64,000 nt of DNA from Thalassotalea eurytherma (GCF_030161415.1 NZ_BSSU01000008.1:153951-217950); one strand, 5' to 3'; shown: positions 43,640 to 53,842, counted from the first letter of the stretch. Notes: a model not told the origin generated them from the sequence alone. Numbers and translations are program-made.

Positions 43640-46600
43640 ATGTTCGCAAATTGGCAGCTTGTATCACTGTGCTTTTTCTATATCGGCATTTTATTTTTTA
43701 TTGCTCATTGGGGTGATAAAAACCGACATTTAATTTCTGATAAGTTCCAACCTGTTATTTATGCTTTAACCCTTGGCGTTTACTGTACCTCATGGAGCTT
43801 TTTAGGAACGACGGGTCAAGCGTCTACAAATTTTCTCTCTCATATCCCCATTTATCTTGGCCCAATTCTGCTTTTTGTTTTTGCGTGGTCACTGCTGCAA
43901 CGTATTATCGATGTCAGCATAAAGCTAAATTTAACCTCTATTGCTGATTTACTTGCAGCGCGGTTTGGTAAATCACATCGACTAGCGATTGTTGTTACCT
44001 TAGTTGCTCTCATTGGCACATTGCCCTACTTAGCGCTGCAACTCAAAGCCATTATTCACTCATTCCAACAACTTCAAATACAGCCCTACTCAAGTAACGG
44101 CTGGTTTGGCTTAATTGTCGCGTTAGTGTTAGCAGCGTTTACTATGGTGTTTGGTATTAGGCAAATTGATGTTACTGAACGACATCCCGGCGCAATGCTT
44201 GCTATTGCATTTGAATCATTAGTTAAAGTTGCCGCTTTTGCTATTTTAGGTATTTTTGCACTGTTCTTTTTATTCGACTCACCAATGGATTTGTGGCTGC
44301 AGACAAAAGCGAATGAACAGTTAGATAGACAGCTTAACTTTCCAAATTTAACGAGCCTCGTTGCCATGCTAGTTATCGTTAGCGCGGCATTTTTATCCCT
44401 GCCAAGACAATTCCAAGTCATGGTTGTTGAGTTGAAAGATAAACAGCATACTCAGCTTAGCCGCAAGGTTTTCCCGCTTTATTTAGCTATTTTTGCCTTA
44501 TTCGCGATACCACTTGGCTTAGCTGGTAATCACTTATTAGGCAGCAGCATACCCAGTGATGCTTATGTGTTATTCCTACCCGGTGTTAGCGATCAATATT
44601 GGTTAACCTTACTTGCCTTTTTAGGCGCTATTTCAGCGGCAAGCTCGATGGTGATTATCTCAACTATCGCGTTATCAACCATGATCAGTAATGAAATCGT
44701 GTTTCCAAGGCTATTTAAGAATCAAACAAGTCACGAACATGAATTTGAGAGTTTTCAGCAAAAACTCCTGAACATCAGAAAAACTATTGTGCTGATCATT
44801 ATTATGCTTGGTTACAGTGTGTTTTTATTAACAACGCCTGAAACCCTGTCTTCGCTTGGTGAAATTGCCTTTGGTGCCTTTGCGCAAATCACGCCGGCAT
44901 TGCTAGCTGCCTTTTATTGGCGTAGTGCCAACTTAATTGGCGTTTATGCCGGTATTATCGTTGGTTTTATGCTGTGGCTTATTCTCAATTTCTTGCCGCA
45001 AATGGGCTTCTACCCTCAGCCGTTTAGCGAATCATTTTTACCTGCAACAACCGACGCAACGCTGATCAGCTTAGGTGCCAACGTACTATTGATGTGGCTA
45101 GTTTCACAAATTAGCCGACAAAGTGTACAAGAGCGGGTTCAGGCATCTTTGTTTATTAAATGGCATGACCAAACCGAATACGAAGACTACCAAAATAAGT
45201 CAATTAATATTAAAGAGTTAGAGGTTCTTGTTTCACGTTTTGTTGGTGAAAACAAAGCAAAAGCATCCTTTGCTCAGTTTATTGAACAACATAGCGAGCG
45301 TTCTCCTAAGTCTGCACAATATCAACAACGCTTGTTACAGCACACAGAGCAAACCTTAGCCAGTGTTATGGGTACAGCGTCAGCCCAACTTGTGCTTGCT
45401 TCTGCCATTGAAGGCAGAGATATCGCTTTAGATGAGCTTGCTCAACTTGTTGAAGATGCCTCTAGTCAGCGCCTTAAATTTAGTCAAAACTTGCTACAAA
45501 GCGCGATTGAGCATGCAAGTGAAGGTATTTCGATTATCGATAACGAGCTTAAACTCGTTGCCTGGAATAAAAAGTATTTAACCTTGTTTAATTACCCTGC
45601 TGAACTCGTTTATATTGGCTGCGATATTGCCGAGCTGATAAGACACAACGTTAAGCGTGGCCTTTGTGGTCCTGGTGAAGTAGAAGAGCACGTGAGAAAA
45701 CGTATTCATCACTTAAAACAAGGTACACAACACAGCTCTGAGCGCACCTACGCTGACGGCCAAGTAATTCGTATAGAAGGTAACCCTTTACCAAATGGCG
45801 GCTTTGTTATGATGTTTTCTGACATTACCGCTTACCGTCAAGCAGAGCGCGTATTAAAAGATGCTAATACTGATTTGGAAGTATTGGTCACTGAGCGCAC
45901 CGTTAAACTTGCCCAAACCAATGATGAATTGGCACTAGCCCGTGAAAAAGCTGAACAAGCCCACCAAAAGAAAAGTCTATATTTAAAGGCCTGTAGCCAC
46001 GACCTAATGCAACCATTAGAAGCTGCGCGATTATTTACCGAAGCGCTTGCCCATCAAAATAATTTAACGGCGGCCCAATACAGGCAGGTAAAAAATATTG
46101 ATGCATCGTTGCGCACAGCAAGCGACTTAATCTCTGATTTGGCTGAAATAGCACGTATTGAAAGTGGCAACATCAAACCGAATTTTCAAGCATTTGCCTT
46201 AAGTGAACTGTTCGATGAACTTCAAAAAGAGTTTTCGATGTTGGCACAACAACATTATGTCGCCATTGATATCCAAACCACTAAACTCTGGGTATATAGT
46301 GATAAATTCTTATTGCGCAGAATGGTACAAAACCTCTTAGGTAATGCACTACGTTATGCCAGCCCTGGTCGGGTATTACTTGGCACCAAGCGCCAAGGCC
46401 AACATATCTCAATTCATGTTATCGATAATGGTCCGGGTATTGCAAAACCCCAACAAGAGCAAGTATTTGAGCAGTTTACCCAACTCCATGATACCCAAGG
46501 AGAATCGGCTAAAGGCCTTGGTTTAGGGTTAAACATTACCCAAGGTATTGGTGAAATTATCAAGGCACCTATTGCCTTGCAATCTATTGAAGGAAAAGGT

Positions 46601-47080
46601 TCAAATTTTTCAATATTGGTTGAACGAGCGACACCAAGAATTCAAGTAGCGGCGAAGCCATTATTACCAAAACAAAATAACTTTAACGGCGTTACGGTAC
46701 TTTGCGTTGATGATGACCACGCCGTTTTAAGTGGTATGGTTGAATTATTAACGGCATGGCAATGCACTGTTATTGCGTGTAATACGAAAGAGCAAGCACT
46801 TGCCGCGTTTGATAAAGATAAAGACAGAATCGACATTGTGTTAGCTGACTATCAACTATCCCCTACAGATAATGGTCTTGCGGTTATTGCTCAGTTAAGA
46901 GAAAACTATCAACATTACCTGCCCGCTATCTTATTAACGGCTGCCACTGAAGATGGTATTGAAGATAAAGCTGATGAAGTCGATGTCGGTTTTTTACGAA
47001 AAGTGGTTAAACCTGCGTCACTGCGCGCAATGATGAGTGCAATGCTAGCGAAAAAGCTTTCTTCAAATTATGGTAATTAA
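43640..47080 (+). CDS. crbS: CrbS-type hybrid sensor kinase with symporter-like domain
   Basis: A 1146-residue membrane kinase. Residues 1-500 form an SSS/SLC5 symporter-like module of about 13 helices (CTSWSFLGTTGQAS, ARFGKSHRLAIVVT). A PAS domain follows at about 620-740 (EGISIIDNELKLVAWNKKYL), then a HisKA region with His787 in KACSHDLMQPLEAARLF, an ATPase domain with NLLGNALRYA, VIDNGPGIA and KGLGLGLNI, and a C-terminal receiver with Asp1070 in VLADYQLSPTDNG. This is the domain order of CrbS, which with CrbR forms the acetate switch that induces acs in Vibrio and relatives. Its partner is encoded 3 kb away. Confidence 0.92.
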   Translation: MFANWQLVSLCFFYIGILFFIAHWGDKNRHLISDKFQPVIYALTLGVYCTSWSFLGTTGQASTNFLSHIPIYLGPILLFVFAWSLLQRIIDVSIKLNLTSIADLLAARFGKSHRLAIVVTLVALIGTLPYLALQLKAIIHSFQQLQIQPYSSNGWFGLIVALVLAAFTMVFGIRQIDVTERHPGAMLAIAFESLVKVAAFAILGIFALFFLFDSPMDLWLQTKANEQLDRQLNFPNLTSLVAMLVIVSAAFLSLPRQFQVMVVELKDKQHTQLSRKVFPLYLAIFALFAIPLGLAGNHLLGSSIPSDAYVLFLPGVSDQYWLTLLAFLGAISAASSMVIISTIALSTMISNEIVFPRLFKNQTSHEHEFESFQQKLLNIRKTIVLIIIMLGYSVFLLTTPETLSSLGEIAFGAFAQITPALLAAFYWRSANLIGVYAGIIVGFMLWLILNFLPQMGFYPQPFSESFLPATTDATLISLGANVLLMWLVSQISRQSVQERVQASLFIKWHDQTEYEDYQNKSINIKELEVLVSRFVGENKAKASFAQFIEQHSERSPKSAQYQQRLLQHTEQTLASVMGTASAQLVLASAIEGRDIALDELAQLVEDASSQRLKFSQNLLQSAIEHASEGISIIDNELKLVAWNKKYLTLFNYPAELVYIGCDIAELIRHNVKRGLCGPGEVEEHVRKRIHHLKQGTQHSSERTYADGQVIRIEGNPLPNGGFVMMFSDITAYRQAERVLKDANTDLEVLVTERTVKLAQTNDELALAREKAEQAHQKKSLYLKACSHDLMQPLEAARLFTEALAHQNNLTAAQYRQVKNIDASLRTASDLISDLAEIARIESGNIKPNFQAFALSELFDELQKEFSMLAQQHYVAIDIQTTKLWVYSDKFLLRRMVQNLLGNALRYASPGRVLLGTKRQGQHISIHVIDNGPGIAKPQQEQVFEQFTQLHDTQGESAKGLGLGLNITQGIGEIIKAPIALQSIEGKGSNFSILVERATPRIQVAAKPLLPKQNNFNGVTVLCVDDDHAVLSGMVELLTAWQCTVIACNTKEQALAAFDKDKDRIDIVLADYQLSPTDNGLAVIAQLRENYQHYLPAILLTAATEDGIEDKADEVDVGFLRKVVKPASLRAMMSAMLAKKLSSNYGN

Positions 47081-47082
47081 CA

Positions 47083-49947
47083 TTAGGCAACATTGATATC
47101 TTGGTTTAGGTGTTCAGTCAAGTCGTCTTTAATGTCTATCAGGGGGACCGGTTTAGCAATGGCATACCCTTGCGCATAGTTAATACCAATATCCGCCAGT
47201 AGCGTTTTCGTGGCTTGATCACCAACAAACTCGGCGACGGTTTTCTTACCTAGCGCTTTTGCAATGTCATTAATCGCCCTGACAATCGCTTTATTTTCAC
47301 TGTCGTGACAGATGTTTTTAACAAAACTACCATCAATCTTAATAATGTCTACTGGCAGGTTTTTCAGGTAGGCAAATGAACACATCCCCACACCAAAGTC
47401 ATCTAACGCGAAATTACAGCCAAAGTTTCGCAGCTTTTCAATAAAGACATTGGCATGACTAAGCTTTGTGATGACGGCAGTTTCTGTTAATTCGAAACAA
47501 ATTTTATCAGCAGGAATGTTCAAGAATGTTAGTTGTTCAATAATTTCTTCGGCAAAGCCTTCATCGATAATTGACGTACCTGATAGGTTTATTGCACATT
47601 TGTTTGTTGTCTCTAACAGTTCAGGAGAGTGCTTTAATTGCCACAACACATGCTTAACAACCCATTTGTCGATTGCCGTCATCAAGCTGAATCGCTCTGC
47701 CGCAGGAATAAATTGTGCGGGACTGACTAATTCACCATCATGATCAAGCATTCGCAATAGCACCTCGTAGTGCAATCCTTCACGAGCATGTTGACCTATC
47801 GCCTCGATTTTCTGCACGTAAAGTGCAAAGCGATTCTCGTCTAACGCCTGCTGAATTCGAGAGACCCAGCCAATGCCTGCTTCAAGGTGATTTAATTCAG
47901 CGTCTTGAACGCTATATAAGTTAATACGGTTTCTACCCGCATCTTTGGCAGCGTAGCAAGCTACATCAGCTTGTTTCATTAACTCTTGCGCACTGGTTGA
48001 GGCGTTAACTACTGTGACACCGACACTGGCTGATATTTGAAAAACTTGATCTTGCCAGACAAAACGAAAATCATTCATTTTTTTGAGTAGCAGTTTTAAC
48101 GCCTGCTGAGTTTGTTCTATGTTGCAGTCAATGAAAATAATGCCAAATTCATCACCACCTAACCGAGCAACAAGATGCTGCTCATCAATATTGTCTGTGA
48201 TCAACTGGCCAAGCTGTTTTAGCAACTCATCGCCAGCAATATGCCCACAGGTATCATTAACCACCTTAAACTGGTCTAGATCGATATAGCTTAATGTCAC
48301 ATCTGTTTGATGTCGTTCTATCTGGTTTACTGCATCTTTTAGCAAGTCATCGAACGCGTACCGATTATAAAGGCCAGTCAGAAAGTCGTGCTCAGCTTGA
48401 AACGTTACTTTATCAACTAATGCTTTATCTTCGGTTACGTCTTTAGCAATGCCTTCAATTTTTGTTAGCTTATTATCAATCATCACCGGTGACTCAGTGA
48501 ACTCAAGTAATCTAATATCACCATCGACATTTTTACATTCGAGCAAATAAGGCTCTGGAATGAGCCCTTTTTGTAACTCTTTTAGCACTTCGTTGCGTTG
48601 ACTATTAAGTATCGTAGGCGGAAATATTTGTCGATACTGCTCAATAAATTCAGAAGCTTGGTATCCCAAAATTGCGGTTATTGCGGCACTGACAAAATCA
48701 GGTTCTCCTTTCGCATTAGTACTGTAAAGGAAGTAACCGTGTAGACCTTCAACCAATCTGCGATATTTAGCTTCACGATCTTTTAAATCATATTCAGCTT
48801 GCTTTCTTAACGAAATGTCACGCACGGTGACCGCAATGCCATTATGGGTTTTAACCACCTGTAATTTAATATAGGTAAGCGCTGGATTATGTGTTTTAAC
48901 GGCTATACTGCGATCAAAACATAACCCTTGAGCTAACTGCACTAGCGCAGTTGATGCGAGTTCTTGATGAATAACGCCGAGTAAAGCTAATAGCTGATTA
49001 AAGTTATGGCAGGGATACTGTTCAAGCATCAACATATCTTTAGCTACCGCATTAAGTTCTTTAAGCTGATATTCATCATCTACTTTGGTAAAGATTAATA
49101 GCCCGTCTAAGGAAGCATCAGAAGCTGCCTTAAACTGTCGATGACTATAAAGCGCTTTAAACCAGTTTGACAGAGCCATTCGACACAGCAACATCAGAAA
49201 AAACACGGTAAATATACCGATAATGACATAATTGCTTTGTACTTTGCTCGTTGATTTAAGCCCAAGTTCAATACTTAAACTCCGATCAACAAATTGTATC
49301 TGGTGCGCGACAATATGCTTAGCGTTTTCTAACGTACCGTGCTGATACAAAGAATTCTCGCCATCAACCATGGTAAAACCATAAGAGTGACTTAAGTTTT
49401 CACTCACCAGTTTTGATAGGCTTGCTTCGATATTAATGACGCCAAGCACCCAACCATAAATTTTGTCTTGCTTAAGAACCGGCTTGACTATGGCAATAGC
49501 TTGCGCGCCATCGGTTAACAAGAATGGCTTGGATAACGACACTTGGTCGGAGGATAATTCACTGATGTCTAAATCAATCGTATTGATTGATTCCATTGCC
49601 ATCGCAGGTACATGCCATTGCAGTTGAAACTGATGGTTGATAAACCATACGCGCTCAAATTCAGGCAATATACTTAAAATACTTAAACTAAGTTTGGTAA
49701 ACCACTGCTCTAAGTTAGGGTGATTTTCTGGCCAATTTCTTACAATTTCTTCAAGTGCTAACTCGCCCGATTGGGCAAAATAAGCTAAACGAGAAGATAT
49801 TTGTCTGGCAACTACTTGGCTTTTTTCAGCGTCAATGCTTCGTTGAATCGTCATTTGATGGTTAATAAACAAACCAATAATGAGTGACAATACGATTGCG
49901 ATGACAACGGAAGCAGCAGTAATTTTCTGACTAAGGGAAAATGACAT
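47083..49947 (-). CDS. membrane PAS/GGDEF/EAL protein
   Basis: About 954 residues. Two membrane helices (about 10-30 and 245-265) enclose a periplasmic sensor domain. Two PAS-like regions follow (about 280-385 and 395-520), then GGDEF (about 525-690, intact LVARLGGDEFGIIFID) and EAL (about 700-945). The EAL part has YEVLLR and DDFGVGMCSFAYLKNLPVDI, but at the usual EGVE site reads AEFVGD, losing the second acidic residue. It may be bifunctional or mainly a cyclase. It is convergent with crbS (two bases between the stops) and lies between crbS and crbR. The ATG at 49947 is preferred over a GTG at 49953. Confidence 0.88.
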   Translation of the reverse strand: MSFSLSQKITAASVVIAIVLSLIIGLFINHQMTIQRSIDAEKSQVVARQISSRLAYFAQSGELALEEIVRNWPENHPNLEQWFTKLSLSILSILPEFERVWFINHQFQLQWHVPAMAMESINTIDLDISELSSDQVSLSKPFLLTDGAQAIAIVKPVLKQDKIYGWVLGVINIEASLSKLVSENLSHSYGFTMVDGENSLYQHGTLENAKHIVAHQIQFVDRSLSIELGLKSTSKVQSNYVIIGIFTVFFLMLLCRMALSNWFKALYSHRQFKAASDASLDGLLIFTKVDDEYQLKELNAVAKDMLMLEQYPCHNFNQLLALLGVIHQELASTALVQLAQGLCFDRSIAVKTHNPALTYIKLQVVKTHNGIAVTVRDISLRKQAEYDLKDREAKYRRLVEGLHGYFLYSTNAKGEPDFVSAAITAILGYQASEFIEQYRQIFPPTILNSQRNEVLKELQKGLIPEPYLLECKNVDGDIRLLEFTESPVMIDNKLTKIEGIAKDVTEDKALVDKVTFQAEHDFLTGLYNRYAFDDLLKDAVNQIERHQTDVTLSYIDLDQFKVVNDTCGHIAGDELLKQLGQLITDNIDEQHLVARLGGDEFGIIFIDCNIEQTQQALKLLLKKMNDFRFVWQDQVFQISASVGVTVVNASTSAQELMKQADVACYAAKDAGRNRINLYSVQDAELNHLEAGIGWVSRIQQALDENRFALYVQKIEAIGQHAREGLHYEVLLRMLDHDGELVSPAQFIPAAERFSLMTAIDKWVVKHVLWQLKHSPELLETTNKCAINLSGTSIIDEGFAEEIIEQLTFLNIPADKICFELTETAVITKLSHANVFIEKLRNFGCNFALDDFGVGMCSFAYLKNLPVDIIKIDGSFVKNICHDSENKAIVRAINDIAKALGKKTVAEFVGDQATKTLLADIGINYAQGYAIAKPVPLIDIKDDLTEHLNQDINVA

Positions 49948-50068
49948 TAACACGCCATATATGAGATAACTATGACGGTTATTTTAAAGTGAATTTATGA
50001 CAACTATGTGACTGACAGCCTTAATTTTAGGCGATTAGCCACCAGTTCGACTAACTAACTTTATGCTT

Positions 50069-50722
50069 TTACGATTGCTCAAATTGGTTGTCGAGTTCAA
50101 GCGCATTCATGGCAATGACCGCCTGTGTGCGGTTTCTTACATTAAGCTTTTTAAATATTGCCGTTGCGTGAGCCTTAATTGTTGCTTCAGATACGTTAAG
50201 ATCATAGGCAATTTGTTTGTTTAACATGCCCTGCGCAAACATCAGCAAAATTTTATATTGTTGGTTAGTGAGGCTTGCAATGCGCTGAGCAATATCTTGC
50301 GTGTTTGCTTCTTCTGGTGCTTTAAAATGCTCAGGCATCCATACATCGCCGGCAAGCACAGTCATAATTGCCTGGCAAATGGTATCAACAGGTGTTGATT
50401 TTGGAATAAAGCCAGATGCACCATATTCAATGGCTTTCGCCATGGTTTCATCATCTTCATGAGCTGAAATAATCACTACAGGGATTTGGCTAAAGTGACT
50501 GCGAATGTTAATGAGATTAGTAAAACCATGTGCACCGGGTATATGCAAATCTAGCAGGAGTAAATCGGCATCAGCGGTTGCTTTAAGTTGTTGCTCCAGC
50601 TCTTCAACATTTTGCGCTTCCAACCATTGCGTTTGTGCAAATTTTGGTTTTAAGGTTTCAAGTAGTGCATGGCGAAACAAAGGATGGTCATCAGCAATAA
50701 TGATTTTTTCCGGCTGAAACAT
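50069..50722 (-). CDS. crbR: CrbR-type response regulator (LuxR family)
   Basis: A 217-residue NarL/LuxR-type regulator. The receiver has the acidic pair IIADDHPLFRHAL, the phospho-acceptor Asp58 in LLLLDLHIPG, and VVIISAHEDDE. The C-terminal helix-turn-helix reads LTNQQYKILLMFAQGMLNKQ, then IAYDLNVSEATIKAHATAIFKKLNVRNRTQAV. It is the expected partner of the CrbS-type kinase and should activate acs. A perfect TTAGAC-N4-GTCTAA palindrome lies 58-73 bases upstream of its own start, which suggests autoregulation. It is monocistronic, on the opposite strand to crbS. Confidence 0.9.
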   Translation of the reverse strand: MFQPEKIIIADDHPLFRHALLETLKPKFAQTQWLEAQNVEELEQQLKATADADLLLLDLHIPGAHGFTNLINIRSHFSQIPVVIISAHEDDETMAKAIEYGASGFIPKSTPVDTICQAIMTVLAGDVWMPEHFKAPEEANTQDIAQRIASLTNQQYKILLMFAQGMLNKQIAYDLNVSEATIKAHATAIFKKLNVRNRTQAVIAMNALELDNQFEQS

Positions 50723-51048
50723 AACATTCTCTTAATGATATAACTTATCTAAGTATAACCATTTTTTAACACAACTTTATTAGACTAAAGTCTAATTAGA
50801 TCAATTTTTATTAAACTACCGCAGAGTTTTAGAGTTTTATATATCAATCGCCAAGCTTAAAAACCATTGCGCTGTATAGGCAATAGGCTTTGTCTACATT
50901 ATTTTATAGAAAATGCCTTTCTCTAGGCCATTAACTCATCAACCTGTAAATACTTTACTAAAACAACTATTAGCAAAGAGTTAATTAACTAGCGACGAAT
51001 ACTCATCTATACTCATTGATAAGATACTTAAAAAGAATCGTTTTCATT
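50723..51048. other. divergent intergenic region of crbR and a binding-protein gene
   Basis: This AT-rich region holds the promoters of crbR (minus) and of the solute-binding-protein gene (plus). Apart from the palindrome at 50780-50795, I see no gene or hairpin of note in it. Confidence 0.5.
50780..50795. promoter_or_regulatory. candidate CrbR box upstream of crbR
   Basis: TTAGAC-TAAA-GTCTAA is a perfect inverted repeat with six-base arms, 58 bases upstream of the crbR start codon. It shares arms and spacing with the sites upstream of acs. Confidence 0.6.
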
Positions 51049-51852
51049 ATGCGCCATTTGTATTGGCTTTATTATTTATTGTGCAGTTTTAGTTCCTGTG
51101 GAGCATTTAGTAATGAAAATATAGTCGTATACACAGAACAGTTCCCACCATATAACTTTTATCAAGACGGTGAGATTAAAGGGCTAAACATTGATTTAGT
51201 GAAAGCCGCGTGCCGCCTAAGCAAAATTGATTGTTCTTTTGAGTTATACCCATGGAAAAGGGCGTTTACCATGTCGCAAACCACACCTAATGGTGGGTTG
51301 CTATCAACGGCAAGAATCCCAAGCAGAGAAGATTTATTTCATTGGATTGGTCCGCTAGTTTCAAGCCCTACTTGCTTTTACAAGTTACGTTCACGAGACG
51401 ATATCGTTGTCGAAACAAAAGAAGATCTATTAAATTATACCGTAGGCTTGCCATGGGCTGATATCTATGAACAGGTACTTACTCAATGGGGGTATGAGGA
51501 AGGTAAAAATTATATTACTTTTTCTGAGAAATATGCTTACTCGCGAGCATTTAAATCCAATAAGCTTGATTTGTTTCTTGCTTCATCAAATACCTTAAAT
51601 GAACACTTAACTAAACTTAATCTAAATATTGAAGATGTTGAACCCATTTATTTGCTAGTAGACCCTATATTTGGCGGCAATTATTTAGCGCTGAACCTTC
51701 AAGTAAAGCCACAGCTAGTTAATAAATTACAGCAACAAGTAACCATGCTAATGAACTCTGACGAACTTGATACGTTTAAAGAAAAATACATCACTCATCT
51801 AGGTTACAAAACAAAAAACACATCAACGAGAGTAAAGCAATGTGAGTTATAG
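51049..51852 (+). CDS. periplasmic solute-binding protein, SBP_bac_3-like
   Basis: A 267-residue exported protein of the amino-acid-binding type (family 3). The signal peptide ends near GAFS, and the mature part has VVYTEQFPPYNFYQDGEIKGLNIDLVKAACRLS and WKRAFTMSQTTPNGGLLSTARIPSREDLFHWIGPL. Proteins of this type often stand alone in Alteromonadales, without ABC permease genes, and may serve as sensors; no permease is adjacent here. A longer TTG-started frame exists from 51016, but the ATG at 51049 places the signal peptide correctly. The ligand is unknown. Confidence 0.8.
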   Translation: MRHLYWLYYLLCSFSSCGAFSNENIVVYTEQFPPYNFYQDGEIKGLNIDLVKAACRLSKIDCSFELYPWKRAFTMSQTTPNGGLLSTARIPSREDLFHWIGPLVSSPTCFYKLRSRDDIVVETKEDLLNYTVGLPWADIYEQVLTQWGYEEGKNYITFSEKYAYSRAFKSNKLDLFLASSNTLNEHLTKLNLNIEDVEPIYLLVDPIFGGNYLALNLQVKPQLVNKLQQQVTMLMNSDELDTFKEKYITHLGYKTKNTSTRVKQCEL

Positions 51853-52023
51853 CCGATTATTTCCTCACCCTAAAGTCATTCCCGCCTAATTAATTTAGAG
51901 AATTATTCGAACATATTCACATTCACTACTATCTTTATAATTAACACAGCTCATCAGCATGTTAGCTGAAAACAGCCTGTTAAATTTTAGCGAGGCTTTT
52001 CTATATGGATTGTAGGTGATTTT

Positions 52024-52416
52024 ATGCTTATTCAATTTGACTCTTTTAATATCAATATCGTTGATGAAGACATTGCAGAATTAATTGTAAATGATGGTGT
52101 TAAGGTTACCATTGAGACTTTCGAAGAACTCGAATCATGTTTTAATAAGCAGTTCAACGCTACTTTTGGTTTGCTCGTCAACAGAATTAATAATTACGAT
52201 ATCTCCTTTGCAGCGAAGTCTTTGCTGGGCTCTAACGAAAATATTAGTGCCATTGCGGTTGTTACCTATAACAAGCGCAGTAGCAATAAAACCAAAGAAT
52301 TCATGGAGTTTCGAAAAGCAGACAAATTGATTATGAAAGAGTTTTCGGGTTTTTTACATGGCCGAAGCCAGGCATTAGATTGGCTAAAAGTACAATGCAC
52401 TAAAAGTCATTCATAG
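52024..52416 (+). CDS. SpoIIAA-like (STAS/SEC14-type) protein
   Basis: A 130-residue soluble protein. The alternation of strands and helices (ELIVNDGVKVTIETFEELES, LLVNRINNYDISFAAKSLLG, ISAIAVVTYNKRSSNKTKEF) resembles small SpoIIAA-like proteins of the STAS type (pfam11964-like), which bind lipids or partners in other families. The DYS..A.SLL turn is typical. The gene is alone, 170 bases after the binding-protein gene. The function is unknown and the family call is by pattern only. Confidence 0.55.
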   Translation: MLIQFDSFNINIVDEDIAELIVNDGVKVTIETFEELESCFNKQFNATFGLLVNRINNYDISFAAKSLLGSNENISAIAVVTYNKRSSNKTKEFMEFRKADKLIMKEFSGFLHGRSQALDWLKVQCTKSHS

Positions 52417-52452
52417 CATTAAAAACCTTTTAACTGAGTGAAGTCACCTAAG

Positions 52453-53842
52453 TCACTCCTGCAAAAACAAAAACCACAAATCGCTGTTGCTATCAACGCG
52501 ACCAAATTTATGAGCAATCATTATACGCTGTGTAATTTGAGTCATTCTTTCAGCCATTTTTAAGAGAGTGTCTTCTCCTTCTTGGTTTGGCGTATGATCA
52601 GGAAAATTTCGGCGTGTTCGATGAATCCAATAGTTGTCTGAAACACTGGTTAACTCAAAGGTTTTAATAATATGATGATAACCATATAAAAACCCCAAAA
52701 GCCCCCCCCCAAGTTGCCGTTGGATTGTCTGAATCCCAGCCTGTTAACGTGCCAATTTGAATCGTTCGCTTTATGTCCCCTTCACCATAAAACAAACTCA
52801 CTAAACTCGCTGCAAAGTTTATACCCGCCTCAAAGGGATCATGATATTGATAACCATCATGACTATTCAACTGATAGCGATGATAAATATAGTCTCTTGT
52901 TGATTCCCAATTGTTTTTATCGGTGTTGTGACGATAATGGCGCCATATTTCATCAAACATTTTGGCAGGGTATTTATCATTTGATAGATACTTTCTTGCT
53001 TTTAAAGCGAGCTGTTGTGTTTGTTCTTTTCTGGTTAGCGATTTATCTACAGAGATAGCTAACGAGTGCATCACTACATAAAACCGAGCGATTTCCGCTG
53101 CTTCATCGCTCGCCGAAACCGCAATAGGTAATTCACTAAGTTTAAGGGCAATACTAGGATTGGCAGGCGCTAGCAAGCCAAAAAATTCAGTCGTTAATTG
53201 CGCGTCTATCATTTGCGATTTTGTATTGTTTTTTGGATTTGAAGTCGCTGGAGGTAAAACCCCATCGAGCATTAACTCATGGGCTCGTTGATTAGATTCC
53301 CACAAAAAATTTTCCTTTTGAGCTTCACTGTCAGGAAACTTACGAAAAAGTGGTGCTTCATCTTCTGGGTAAATATGAGTAAGCCAACCTTGCTGAATTT
53401 GTTTGGCCGAAAGGACGGGGGTTTTATGCTGCGATAGTAAATGCAGGTAAATGTACTCAATATCAGTGTCATCATCTGCCCCCCAAACGCCACCTATTGG
53501 CTCAATATAGAAGTCGATAACGCTGCTATGAGGCACGTACTCTCCCCAAATAGCCTTAAGATCAGGGGTTTTCCAGTCTTCATCAGTATAAAACGGCATG
53601 GTCTCTTTTGTGCCGACTTTATCCATTTCCGTAATTAACCCCGTCCAATTTGCAATGTTTTGACCCAGCCAAAAACCATGCAACTGCTCTACATATTGTG
53701 ACTTACTGATCACCAAAACAGGCTCACTTTCATTTTTCGCGTAACTGATACTAGGTAACAAAACGAATAGCGCTGCACACCAAGTTATCGCCAAACGGCA
53801 CCTACTAGTTAAGTTCAAACGACTGAGATAATCGTATATCAT
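52453..53842 (-). pseudogene. ADP-ribosylglycohydrolase-family gene, frameshifted in a 9-G run
   Basis: The frame opens with a signal peptide (to about residue 35, ending SYAK) and encodes an ADP-ribosylglycohydrolase-like domain: GGVWGADDDTDIEYIYLHLL holds the acidic metal site, FEAGINFAASLVSLFYGEGD and TLTGWDSDNPTATWGG the later one. In the G9 run (52702-52710) the frame shifts and ends at 52664 in unrelated residues. With eight G the chain continues in LLGFLYGYHH and gives about 462 residues down to 52453. The gene overlaps the GH3 gene end by 38 bases. It is either an inactive allele, a phase-variable gene or a sequencing error. It probably acts on a glycoside or ADP-ribosyl-type bond in the periplasm. 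Confidence 0.8.
52702..52710. repeat. homopolymer of nine C (nine G on the coding strand)
   Basis: Nine C on the plus strand form the slip-prone tract inside the Gly-Gly codons of the ADP-ribosylglycohydrolase-family gene. A length of eight restores the reading frame, and nine breaks it. Confidence 0.95.
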
